A DNA stretch of 59,420 nucleotides, taken from positions 1 to 59,420 of the forward strand of contig JACMQW010000024.1 of NCBI GenBank assembly GCA_014376785.1. Direction: 5' to 3'. Shown here one piece after another: positions 35,276 to 43,445 of this stretch (within the stretch, counting starts at the first letter, position 1; every line of letters starts with the position of its first letter). The position numbers and the translations under genes are program-made. The DNA comes from Oligoflexia bacterium (GTDB lineage Bacteria; Bdellovibrionota; UBA1018). Below the pieces are notes generated by a model. The model was not told the DNA's origin and searched no databases. It saw only the letters and a program-made list of their open reading frames with translations.

Positions 35276-35819
35276 ATGGATCTATTAAAACGATTCATTT
35301 TACAGGGAAGTGCTGCCGTCGTCTGCGATTGCAGATGATGGGATCAAAAATATCCTCACTCCGGTCCGCGTCAGTTGTCGCGGCGAACTTGGAAATGTCA
35401 AGGCGACGACCGGCGGCGGAGTGCTTAAATACGCACTGAATTTTCGCGGTCGAACGGCCTCAGATGCGATCGCGCCCATCGATAACGAACGATTTTATTC
35501 GGAAGGTGGCTCAACATCGATCATTCAACCTGTCTATCAGCCGCAAAGACTCCTCGATTTAGGTGGTATGGTAGATCGCTGCGTACGGGTGCCGGCGAGT
35601 TGGGATTGCTCAAATCCTCACCGACGCTTCGATGCCCACCCGGACTCCTGCGTTCCGGTAAGAATTCCAGCACGTGTCATCCATCCACTCGACCACTGGT
35701 TCGTGATTACTCTTGTGGAAGACGTGCCCGGAACTTTCCGCTTCCAAGAGCTCAATCTCAAAGGAATGACGATCTCCACACTGGGTCCATCCACACAGTG
35801 TCAGGTGCAGGGAATTTAA
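35276..35819 (+). pseudogene. Secreted protein gene with apparent frameshift in the signal peptide
   Basis: The main frame (35310-35819, from a GTG) codes 169 residues beginning LPSSAIADDGIKNILTPVRV: SSAIA-DDG looks like the end of a signal peptide, but the frame has a stop at 35286 just upstream. A different frame supplies a fitting start: ATG at 35276 reading MDLLKRFILQG. Joining the two by one base near 35305 would give a short signal peptide. The mature part has five Cys (in VSCRGEL, DRCVRV, WDCSN, DSCVP and TQCQVQGI) and beta-strand pattern. I do not recognise it. It may be a true frameshift, a sequencing slip or a mis-set start. Confidence 0.5.
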
Positions 35820-35860
35820 GTCAATTTGGATGGAGCTTTTGGAAGATCCTGGAGCGCTCA

Positions 35861-37015
35861 CTATTTGCCGATTCGACGTCGGGAAGCATTCGGAAGCCGA
35901 CGGGCGATTCTTTGGATCAGTCGCGCGTTCATTTGCTTTAGCCTCCCAGTCTTTCCAAAGTAACCTAAGATCGAGGGTCCATCGAGGTGTCCGACCTCTT
36001 TCGTGAGAAAACCAAGCTCCTCCCAAATCGCTTCATAGACCTGCTTTAGAATCACCGAAGCATCGGAAGTCAGATTTTTCCGAAGGACCGAATTCCAAAG
36101 GTAGCTGCGTACGGGAGTGTAGACATCATGGGGAAAAATTTCGGCCGTACGCCAATCCGCGGCCAAAACTTTCGGCCCGAAATCGCGAGATCTGGCACTC
36201 CCACCTGAGATTCGTTCGATCGCGCGACTCTGCGCCGCTGAATCGTGAGCGAGCGCGACCACCACCGCGTCCGCGAAAAGTTCATTTAATGGCATCCAAA
36301 GGTATTGGAGAAACGAGGTGTAATGATCGAAAGAAACTTTTTCTAAGTCCGACCTTATCTTCGTTTCCATCAGCATGAAGCTCAACTGAAACTCCGGAGT
36401 AACCTTCCTCGACTCGAGGTAAAGTTTCAGATTCTCGATATTTTCGTAGCGTCGGTACAAATCGATATTCGAAAGTTCGGCGCGGAGTTCGGCCGAGTCG
36501 ATTTTTTCTTTACGCCCAACCGCATTCTCTTCAAATATCTGATGTGCGTATTCATGAGTCAACACCGCCACGGTATCCTCGCTCCAGCCCACTGAAGATT
36601 CATCCGAGGCAACCAAACCTGGGCTGATGCCTAGTTGGATTCGCCCGCATTCGTCTTGGTAACGACTCGGCTGATTCGCTGCCAGCACGACTTCGGTCGA
36701 CTCGGGAATTCGGAATGCCGGCGATAACGCTTCATTCACGCTTCGAAAGAAAGGCACCAAACTCGTCTTTAAAAATTCTGGATGAGGGCCCCCTAATCCC
36801 ACTCGTCCGAAGTACAGATGTTGAGTCCATCCGTGGCCTGAAACTTCCGTTTGTGACTCAGCCCCCTTCCGAAAGAAATCATGCGCACGAAAAACCTCAT
36901 CTTGCTTAAGGAGTTCAGAACAGGATTTTTGATTTGGAGATAAGAGCGCAGATTCCGCCGCCTGGCAGGGAGAGACACAAAGGAAGAGCGACAAAGAAAC
37001 GAAGGTGTTTCGCAC
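35861..37015 (-). CDS. Secreted gluzincin-type zinc protease (putative)
   Basis: A 384-residue exported protein: signal FVSLSLFLCVSPCQAA, then a mature domain. Residues 154-158 are HEYAH within DTVAVLTHEYAHQIFEEN, and residues 242-249 are PLNELFAD, so His154, His158 and Glu245 form a gluzincin-like site (HExxH ... NExxxD). The region between them is helical and charged. I do not recognise the family. Probable role is periplasmic or extracellular proteolysis. Divergent from the UbiB-like kinase (29 bp between start codons), so the two promoters overlap the coding starts. Confidence 0.65.
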   Translation of the reverse strand: MRNTFVSLSLFLCVSPCQAAESALLSPNQKSCSELLKQDEVFRAHDFFRKGAESQTEVSGHGWTQHLYFGRVGLGGPHPEFLKTSLVPFFRSVNEALSPAFRIPESTEVVLAANQPSRYQDECGRIQLGISPGLVASDESSVGWSEDTVAVLTHEYAHQIFEENAVGRKEKIDSAELRAELSNIDLYRRYENIENLKLYLESRKVTPEFQLSFMLMETKIRSDLEKVSFDHYTSFLQYLWMPLNELFADAVVVALAHDSAAQSRAIERISGGSARSRDFGPKVLAADWRTAEIFPHDVYTPVRSYLWNSVLRKNLTSDASVILKQVYEAIWEELGFLTKEVGHLDGPSILGYFGKTGRLKQMNARLIQRIARRLPNASRRRIGK

Positions 37016-37044
37016 TCCCTAAATATTCTCACCCGTTTTGCCGA

Positions 37045-39090
37045 ATGACAAAGGTGAGAATAAAATCCTTCCGCTTTTCCGTCATTTTTCCAACGCTTTT
37101 CTTGATCGTCTCAACGGCGGCCGGGGCGGCCACTCCACAGACACCGAGCGAACGGGATGACTTCAGGTCGTTTCTTGCCGAAGTGGCCCTCTGCGGGGCA
37201 ATCGAGGCGCCGTCAGCGGGTGGAGAATGCCTCAAGCAAGCAATCATGGGAGAACCGCAAAGCTTGAAGTGGCTTTCCGATCCAAGCCGCCTCGAGCTCC
37301 TTTTCCAGGCGTCACGGCTCGATTCCGAAGGCGACGCTCTCATTCATAAACTCAGATCCACACTGAAAAAGAATGCCGACGTCATCCTCGCGGAACTGCG
37401 AAGAATCATCCCCGGAATGAGTTTCGTCGATCACCGTCTCCTTCTTAATTTTAGTCTCCCGTCACTGGGGCTGTATCTCTCCGAATTAAATCGCGCGCAG
37501 CTCAATAAAATCGCCGAACAGTTTAAAATGGAGATATTGAAAAAATCGCATCGAGACTTTAGAAAAGTCCTCGCAAAATTTCGTCCTCAAGACCTTCATG
37601 CGTTTTCAGGATTTTTCTCATCCATGTCCGAATCGACGAATGAGTCGAATGCCCGCGTGAAGGAACTCACGCAGAACTTAATTACAGATTATTTCGCATC
37701 CCTCACCATGATCGAAAAATCTAAAATCCTTTCGAGCTTTTTCCGCGCCCCCGTCGATCCAAGCCCGGCGGAGAAACTGCGCCCGCTTCTGCAAAATTTG
37801 GACGTCGTGATGCAGAAGGTCTTCCAACTTTTCGGCCGGAACATTAAGAATCCCTTGATCGAAGAAGCGGTCGCGATTCTCCAATCATCCTTAACCCCTT
37901 TTTCATTTGATGAAATTCGGGGTGAGGCGAAAAATGCCACTGGTCGCTCTTTTGAGGAAATGTTCACGAACGTCGATTCCAATCCCGAACAAATGCACCG
38001 GGCGAGCACCGGTCAGGTGGTATTTGCGGACGTGATTTCGTCGGGCGACCGAGCGGCAGTGAAAGGCCGAGCACCTCATTTAAAAGAAAACTTCGAGGCC
38101 GCCCGCCTTCGATTGCTCGGTCTCCCCTCCGTACGAGAAAACAAAGGACTTTCACAGTTTGTCGAGGGAATGCTGGAAATCATTCGCGTAGAAATTGATT
38201 ATCGAAACGAAGCAAAATACACCGACCTCGCCCAAAAGCTCTACAACGATCCGAAACGGGGCATCCGACCACTCAGACGAATCGCGGAATTTCCTCCGTC
38301 CGAAGACTTCGTTGTTTATGCGTTTGAGAGCGGCGTGAAACCGACCAGGCTCACGAAACTCTCAGACCTGAAAATTCGCGCAAGACTTATCACGAATTTG
38401 ATCGAGCTCTGGACAGAAACTGCCTTTTTTAAAAACATCGAATCCGATGATGCAACCTTTGCTCACACCACTCTTTTCCATGGAGACCTCCATCCTGGAA
38501 ATATCCTGATCGATCCGAAAACTGAAACGCTGGTGGTGCTCGACTTTGGCAACGTCGGCATTTTCCCACTAGGGGAACGTCGCGATTACGCAAAACTCTA
38601 CGAGAGCTCAACCTTTCCGACGCCGGAAACCTTAGTCGACACGGCATGGGAGATTTACCGCGAAAAGGGCCTGACTGACTCTGATCTTGGGAAGCTAAAG
38701 AAGATTGGTAAAGAAGTCTGGGCAAACCCACTCTTTAAAGAAAGTCGCCTGGACACCTTTCTAGCGCTCGCAACGGATGAAGTCGGATTGCCCGTCACGA
38801 AAGCCATCAGTTCTTTTATGCGAGGACTCGCGTTTCTTCGCATCGAAACGCTCGAAATAAATCGACTGCTTGAACTAGAAGACCCGAGCAAGAAAATAGA
38901 GAGACTTAATACCAAAGCGATCATGAAGCGAACAATGCTCGCTGGATTTCGCCGGGAATTTCCGAAAACGCTTTTCGGATCTAGTGAAGAAGCGTTCGTG
39001 GACCGTGGCTTATTCGGCAAAGCCATCGGATCTTACCTTCACTCTCACTTCGTCCAGCCCTGTGTGAACTTACTCCGCCGAAAGGAGTGA
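37045..39090 (+). CDS. UbiB/ABC1-type atypical kinase with an export signal
   Basis: 681 residues. Starting at the ATG of 37045, the N-terminus is a Sec signal (KSFRFSVIFPTLFLIVSTAA then GAATPQ). The first 290 mature residues are helical and unrecognised. From about 315 the ABC1 fold appears: ASTGQVVFADV, Lys in DRAAVKGRAPHL, EIDYRNEAKYTDLAQKL, FHGDLHPGNILIDP near 477 and LVVLDFGNVGIFPLG near 496. UbiB proteins act inside the cell on isoprenoid-quinone lipids; the KxGQ extension motif is not seen here. Export of such a kinase to the periplasm is unusual. A start further upstream at 36934 would run into the divergent gene and hide the signal. Confidence 0.75.
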   Translation: MTKVRIKSFRFSVIFPTLFLIVSTAAGAATPQTPSERDDFRSFLAEVALCGAIEAPSAGGECLKQAIMGEPQSLKWLSDPSRLELLFQASRLDSEGDALIHKLRSTLKKNADVILAELRRIIPGMSFVDHRLLLNFSLPSLGLYLSELNRAQLNKIAEQFKMEILKKSHRDFRKVLAKFRPQDLHAFSGFFSSMSESTNESNARVKELTQNLITDYFASLTMIEKSKILSSFFRAPVDPSPAEKLRPLLQNLDVVMQKVFQLFGRNIKNPLIEEAVAILQSSLTPFSFDEIRGEAKNATGRSFEEMFTNVDSNPEQMHRASTGQVVFADVISSGDRAAVKGRAPHLKENFEAARLRLLGLPSVRENKGLSQFVEGMLEIIRVEIDYRNEAKYTDLAQKLYNDPKRGIRPLRRIAEFPPSEDFVVYAFESGVKPTRLTKLSDLKIRARLITNLIELWTETAFFKNIESDDATFAHTTLFHGDLHPGNILIDPKTETLVVLDFGNVGIFPLGERRDYAKLYESSTFPTPETLVDTAWEIYREKGLTDSDLGKLKKIGKEVWANPLFKESRLDTFLALATDEVGLPVTKAISSFMRGLAFLRIETLEINRLLELEDPSKKIERLNTKAIMKRTMLAGFRREFPKTLFGSSEEAFVDRGLFGKAIGSYLHSHFVQPCVNLLRRKE

Positions 39091-39103
39091 AGAACTCACA
39101 TGG

Positions 39104-40539
39104 CTAAAATTTATACCAGGGCTTCGATTGCAGTTCCGACTCTTTTCCATGGGCTTTAAAGACGATTCGAAGATTCGCATCGACTTCATTAGGACTGAGA
39201 ATATTTGGGGAAAGAGGATTTGCCCCCCCGCTTCAAGCTTAGGAACGCGCTCCTGATTTCGGAACATCGCGACAGCCAGAGATCCACCGAACCTTGCATC
39301 ACATTCAGTTCGTCACTGACCTCGGCAAGATGATCCCGCTCGAGGTTCAGTTCTCGGACTAAAATCGCGTTCGCTCGACCTCCCCCGACGGACTGACTTT
39401 CGGTCAGTTTTTCGGACACACGGCTCACTCCTTCCGACGCTTTTTCCGTCGCCTCCGCCAGCCAAACTTCCTGATTCTTCAGCTGGATACTGTACCGTTC
39501 GACTTGAGAAGCAAAGTTTTCAAGTTTCTGAATGACGTGGCTCCGGTCTACTTTCGCGTATTCTCGAATCTCGCTTATAAATTCCCAAAAATTTTTCCAA
39601 ATTTCCGGACGAATGAACGCTTCGTGCTGAGCCATTCCCAGAAGAGTTGCTACATGGGTAATCCTTCGAAGTTCTCGACTGAATAAAGGTATAGACGCAG
39701 GCGAATCCAAATGTTCGACACTAAACACACGATTCAACCGCTCATTGAGCTTTTGATAGGACCGATCGTTCAAAACTGGATTTCGGAGATCATTCCCCTG
39801 CGAACCATCCGACGAGACTTCTGCCTTCTTCATTGCCAAGGCCTTCAGAGTTGCCTTTTTCGCTTTGTGCTTAGTCAGGTCGTAAGCCAACGAGTTTCCT
39901 AAATAAGAATAGGCGTTCGGATCGAATAAGATAAAGGAGCAGTTATCAAAGCAGAAGTTTCCTGGCGAACTTGCCCTGCGATTCCGGATAGGCCAGCAGA
40001 GGTCATTCGGCCAACCCGCAACAAATTCCGAGTGGATGCTTTGAGGTACTCTTCAATGACTGCCATCGCTGCTTGCGACAGATCTGGATCGCCGCTGATC
40101 GTCCGAAGAATCGGCTCGATGTATACGACCTCCTTTTCTGTAATACCGTAGTGTTTCAGCTTCGCACTTGAGTGCGTATTCAGGAAAGCTTCTTGCTGTC
40201 TCGCCAAATGGCTTTGGCCATAATCCCGCACTGATGATGATCAAATCCCTTTTCGTCTTCCGCTTTGTCCAGGGCTTCCTTGAAATAATCGATATGGTTA
40301 TTCTTTCGCGCGATTAAATCATCCCAAAAGGAATGAATCGCAACATCATAAACCCTCTCCGAAGCGAGAACGGGATAGTCGTTCAATAAGAGTTCTGCAA
40401 CGAGGGAAAGGCGCTCGGTTTGTTCCATTGCGAGCTGACTTTGAATGAGCAGGTTTGTGCAGACCGACGTGGGCGTTGGTTTTTCTGCGAGCGCGCCGAG
40501 CGGCAGGATGGAAAAGTCTAGCACGATGAATGCGAGCAC
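39104..40539 (-). pseudogene. Frameshifted tandem paralogue of the 40587-41963 gene
   Basis: Reads leftward as a secreted helical protein (signal AFIVLDFSILPLGALAEKP) but is broken in four frames. Piece 1 (40539 to about 40190) ends in AKAIWRDSKKL; piece 2 (to about 39930) includes HYGITEKEVVYIEPILRT; piece 3 (to about 39225) includes NAYSYLGNSLAYDLTKHKAK and RRITHVATLLGMAQHEAF; piece 4 includes ANPLSPNILSPNEVDANLR and ends in PWYKF at 39104. Each piece aligns in order with the intact upstream paralogue, which has SRIWDRMKSDL, YGLSRKELPVVLSLIRT, RFLGNSFHHAFTKTKAAK, and ends AWYKF. The last shift lies in a run of seven C; the other two do not lie in long homopolymers. Confidence 0.8.
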
Positions 40540-40586
40540 CGATCGCTTAAATTTAGTTTCTATAGTAATTTTTTTTCTCCCGAACT

Positions 40587-41963
40587 CTAAAATTTATACC
40601 AAGCTTTTTTAGGCTCTGGCTTTAGCCCCACAGCTGCAAACAAAGCATTCTCTTTTTCAACCAACTGTTCCGGACTCACCCCAGACGCTAGAACCGGGTT
40701 TGTCATTTTTCCGAGCTGAAACAAGGATTGCTGAGCCTGATCGCATCGCTCTAACCAATTCGCGAGCGACGCTTGGACGACTTCTGTCTCCGACTCGCGC
40801 GATTCTAATCGCCGGACGAGGCTTTCTAATTCTTTTTGATAGAACACTCCAGCCGGTTCCCCAGTGGCCGGTAAACGAGAAATTTCCGAATGTGCGCGCT
40901 CGAGGAAGAGAAGGTTTACTGTCTGAGTTTCTGCAACCAAGAGTGACTGAGCTTTCAAACTCAGTACGTAATTTTCGACATGAACCAGGTACGAATCGAA
41001 TTTCTTTAAGAGCAAAGTTCGATTTGCTCTCCCGATATCCCGGTTACCTTCCAAAAATGTACGAAGAGACTTCCAGAGTTCCTCATGCGCGAAGGCTTCG
41101 TGGTCCGAAACTCCCAGTAGTTCGGTCTCGTGAATAATCCTCTGAAGTTCGCGATCATAAACGGAAGCGAGTTCCGCACTTCCCAGTCGGGCTGCTTCCT
41201 GACCACTTCGCAAGCGTGCCCTCAACTCTTCGAAATTTTTAGCGTTTTTATTTTTCGCGAGTCCGAGCACATCTGATTTCTCTTCCCGCTCGCTTGAATT
41301 CACTTTTGCTAAGACTTCCTTCGCCGCCTTGGTTTTCGTAAACGCATGATGAAACGAATTTCCCAAAAACCGGTAAGTCTCAGGAATGAATGGCGCAACC
41401 GCAATGACGATGGGCGAAACAACCCAATCCCCTCCGGTGGCTTTCATTTTATTTGAATGCATTGCCACGACATTTTTTAAATTAGGGAGCGAGGCCATCA
41501 GGTAGCGATCCATTAACTGGAGCACAGCGACTTCCAACACACGCTCCGCTTCGATCGTACGAATGAGAGATAGAACGACCGGAAGCTCTTTTCGAGAAAG
41601 CCCATACTTTCGGTAGGTTTTATTTTCAGGCCCTCCCCGTAAATCGGACTTCATCCGGTCCCAGATGCGGCTACTCGTTTTCCGGAGGATCTGACCTGAT
41701 TCCGAAATTTCGCTTAACAAATTAGAATATCTGAAAACCTCCGCTCCGACCATATCGTAGATACGTTCAGCTTTTAATATCGGATAGTCCTTCAACAGAA
41801 TCTCGGCGACCAAAGCCTCACGCTCGATGTCGTCGGTCGCCATACTACTCCAAACGAGAAGGCGCGTGCAGAGGGTTTCCGACTTCGGATCGTCCGCGAG
41901 GATGGAAGCAGAAAAAAGGACGGCACTGTAAACAAGCACTTGGGAGGTGTAACCGAGGTTCAT
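40587..41963 (-). CDS. Secreted helical protein, intact member of a tandem pair
   Basis: 458 residues that I do not recognise. Signal peptide SQVLVYSAVLFSASILADDP, then an all-helical protein: SLVA/ALVAEILLKDYPILKAERI near residue 50, a short hydrophobic span VVSPIVIAVAPFIPETYRFL near 180-200, and a long charged coiled-coil-like half with Gln/Glu/Leu. It ends in KKAWYKF, the same as the decayed paralogue downstream (47-bp gap). The shared order indicates tandem duplication. A structural periplasmic role is possible; no enzyme motif is seen. Confidence 0.7.
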   Translation of the reverse strand: MNLGYTSQVLVYSAVLFSASILADDPKSETLCTRLLVWSSMATDDIEREALVAEILLKDYPILKAERIYDMVGAEVFRYSNLLSEISESGQILRKTSSRIWDRMKSDLRGGPENKTYRKYGLSRKELPVVLSLIRTIEAERVLEVAVLQLMDRYLMASLPNLKNVVAMHSNKMKATGGDWVVSPIVIAVAPFIPETYRFLGNSFHHAFTKTKAAKEVLAKVNSSEREEKSDVLGLAKNKNAKNFEELRARLRSGQEAARLGSAELASVYDRELQRIIHETELLGVSDHEAFAHEELWKSLRTFLEGNRDIGRANRTLLLKKFDSYLVHVENYVLSLKAQSLLVAETQTVNLLFLERAHSEISRLPATGEPAGVFYQKELESLVRRLESRESETEVVQASLANWLERCDQAQQSLFQLGKMTNPVLASGVSPEQLVEKENALFAAVGLKPEPKKAWYKF

Positions 41964-42116
41964 CCTGAATCCTTCGAATGTTTCTAAAGCGCAGATTCAC
42001 ATCATCCGCATCGAATCCACTGAATCCAAGTCTAGGGGATAAGACGCGAAAACACCTCAACAGAATGACCAAAAGCCAGACCATTGCTCATCAACATTCC
42101 TCGCAATGAGCGCTCG

Positions 42117-43442
42117 TCAGGAAGTTGTCACACCAACCGTCAATCTGGATTTCCCTAACTGGTGCAAGACAAGTTGAACCGCGAGCACGAGGAAGAAAGA
42201 TCCAACCCCCACCCAAAGAAGGAAAGCATCGCGTTCATGAGTCAGGTGCTCAAGCAACGCGGCTACTCCGGCCATCACCGCGCGATCGATTAAACTCTCG
42301 CAGGAAAGAAGCGTCGCGCGGTAGGCGGGGTCGGGAATCGCTTCATTCATCACTTGTTTTTGGATTGGATAGCTCAGGCCGGTGACCAGCGAGAAAATTC
42401 CAAAAAGGACCAGGGTCCCAACATTTGCAAAATAAGGCACGAGTGCGACGGTAACTGCCATAATCGCTGACAGGATAAACACCGACGTCACGTCCGAGAA
42501 CCACCGACGCATCCAAATGGGGCGAGCGGATCCGAACGCTTCTACTAAGGTCATCCCCGCCATCACCAGTCCATAGGCTTCGATGCCGAACCCTTTCGAA
42601 CCTAAGATCGGCTGAAAAAGATTCACACTAATGACACGAGCCAGGACGAAAATGACGATTCCCTGGAACATGAGCGTAAGCAGCCACGGGGAGCGAAGCG
42701 CATGCCGAAAGGCGACAGAGAGATTATATTTCGGGGCGACCTTCTCATTCGAACGAATTCCCACTGGAGAAACCGGAAGGCGAAAGGCAATGAGGAGGGC
42801 AACTCCTCCCGAAGCGGCAGTTAACCAGTAAGGCAGGGTTATTTTCCAAGCCATTAAATAACCGATTACTGCGAAGCAGAGAACGCGACCAAAGAGAGAA
42901 TAAGCGCGTGCATTTCCTTCGATCTGCTTAAATTCTTCATGTGCATTCGTTCGGCGCAGGTATTCATAGAGGTAAGCCGTCGATGCTCCGGAGATAAACG
43001 AACGGGCCAGCGCAATCAGCGCCCAGTGAAGAACGAATCCTCCGAAACTGGTAAAGTAACCCGCCACCAGGTTTGCGACGACCAACACCACCGATCCCCA
43101 AATAAGCGATCGTCGATAGCCAAAACGGTCTGCGAAAAATCCCGTAGGAAGCTCCAACACGCAAAACAGAATGTAATAAATACTTTGGATATGAAAAATC
43201 TGCGGGTCGGATAAACCCATCCGTTTTTGGTATTCGAAAAAAACCGGCGTCCAAAACAGAAGTGTAAAGCTGAACTGGAAGAAGTAATACAGCCTGATTA
43301 TGCTTTTTTTACCCACAGTCGGAGGCTGGTCTGCAGGATTAGCTGGACGCTCACTGCTCGGAGGCTGGCCCTCTCGGCCAGCTGGAAGACTCAAGCTCGG
43401 AGGCTGGCCCTCTCGGCCAGCTGGACGGCGTTCATCAGTCAT
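42117..43442 (-). CDS. Major facilitator superfamily transporter
   Basis: 441 residues with 12 predicted helices. After the N-terminus, LYYFFQFSFTLLFWTPVFFE starts helix 1, followed by LELPTGFFADRFGYRRSLIW, the MFS loop 2-3 motif (G-x-x-x-D-R-x-G-R-R). The protein resembles drug or metabolite exporters of the ELPTGxxAD type. Residues 7-45 are three tandem 13-residue units starting PAGREGQPPSLSL, a Pro-rich extension unusual for MFS proteins (see repeat). It lies 3 bp downstream of the dikinase-like gene and is probably cotranscribed with it. Confidence 0.85.
   Translation of the reverse strand: MTDERRPAGREGQPPSLSLPAGREGQPPSSERPANPADQPPTVGKKSIIRLYYFFQFSFTLLFWTPVFFEYQKRMGLSDPQIFHIQSIYYILFCVLELPTGFFADRFGYRRSLIWGSVVLVVANLVAGYFTSFGGFVLHWALIALARSFISGASTAYLYEYLRRTNAHEEFKQIEGNARAYSLFGRVLCFAVIGYLMAWKITLPYWLTAASGGVALLIAFRLPVSPVGIRSNEKVAPKYNLSVAFRHALRSPWLLTLMFQGIVIFVLARVISVNLFQPILGSKGFGIEAYGLVMAGMTLVEAFGSARPIWMRRWFSDVTSVFILSAIMAVTVALVPYFANVGTLVLFGIFSLVTGLSYPIQKQVMNEAIPDPAYRATLLSCESLIDRAVMAGVAALLEHLTHERDAFLLWVGVGSFFLVLAVQLVLHQLGKSRLTVGVTTS
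43315..43425. repeat. Tandem 39-bp repeats, each with an internal palindrome, in the 5' end of the MFS gene
   Basis: Two identical 31-bp copies at 43356-43386 and 43395-43425, spaced by 39 bp, contain the inverted repeat CTGGCC-CTCTC-GGCCAG. A degenerate third copy lies at about 43315-43348. The period is 13 codons, so the frame is kept and the protein gains three similar units (PAGREGQPPS twice, PANPADQPPT once). Each copy can form a small hairpin in DNA or mRNA. Confidence 0.85.
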
Positions 43443-43445
43443 CCA

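Noticed and set aside
36934-37044. Upstream ATG for the UbiB-like kinase gene
   Set aside because: The extra 37 residues are basic and overlap the divergent protease gene; starting at 37045 uncovers a clean signal peptide.
43315-43425. CRISPR array from the short spaced repeats
   Set aside because: Only two exact copies, 8-bp spacing between 31-bp units, in frame within a coding region, and no cas genes nearby.
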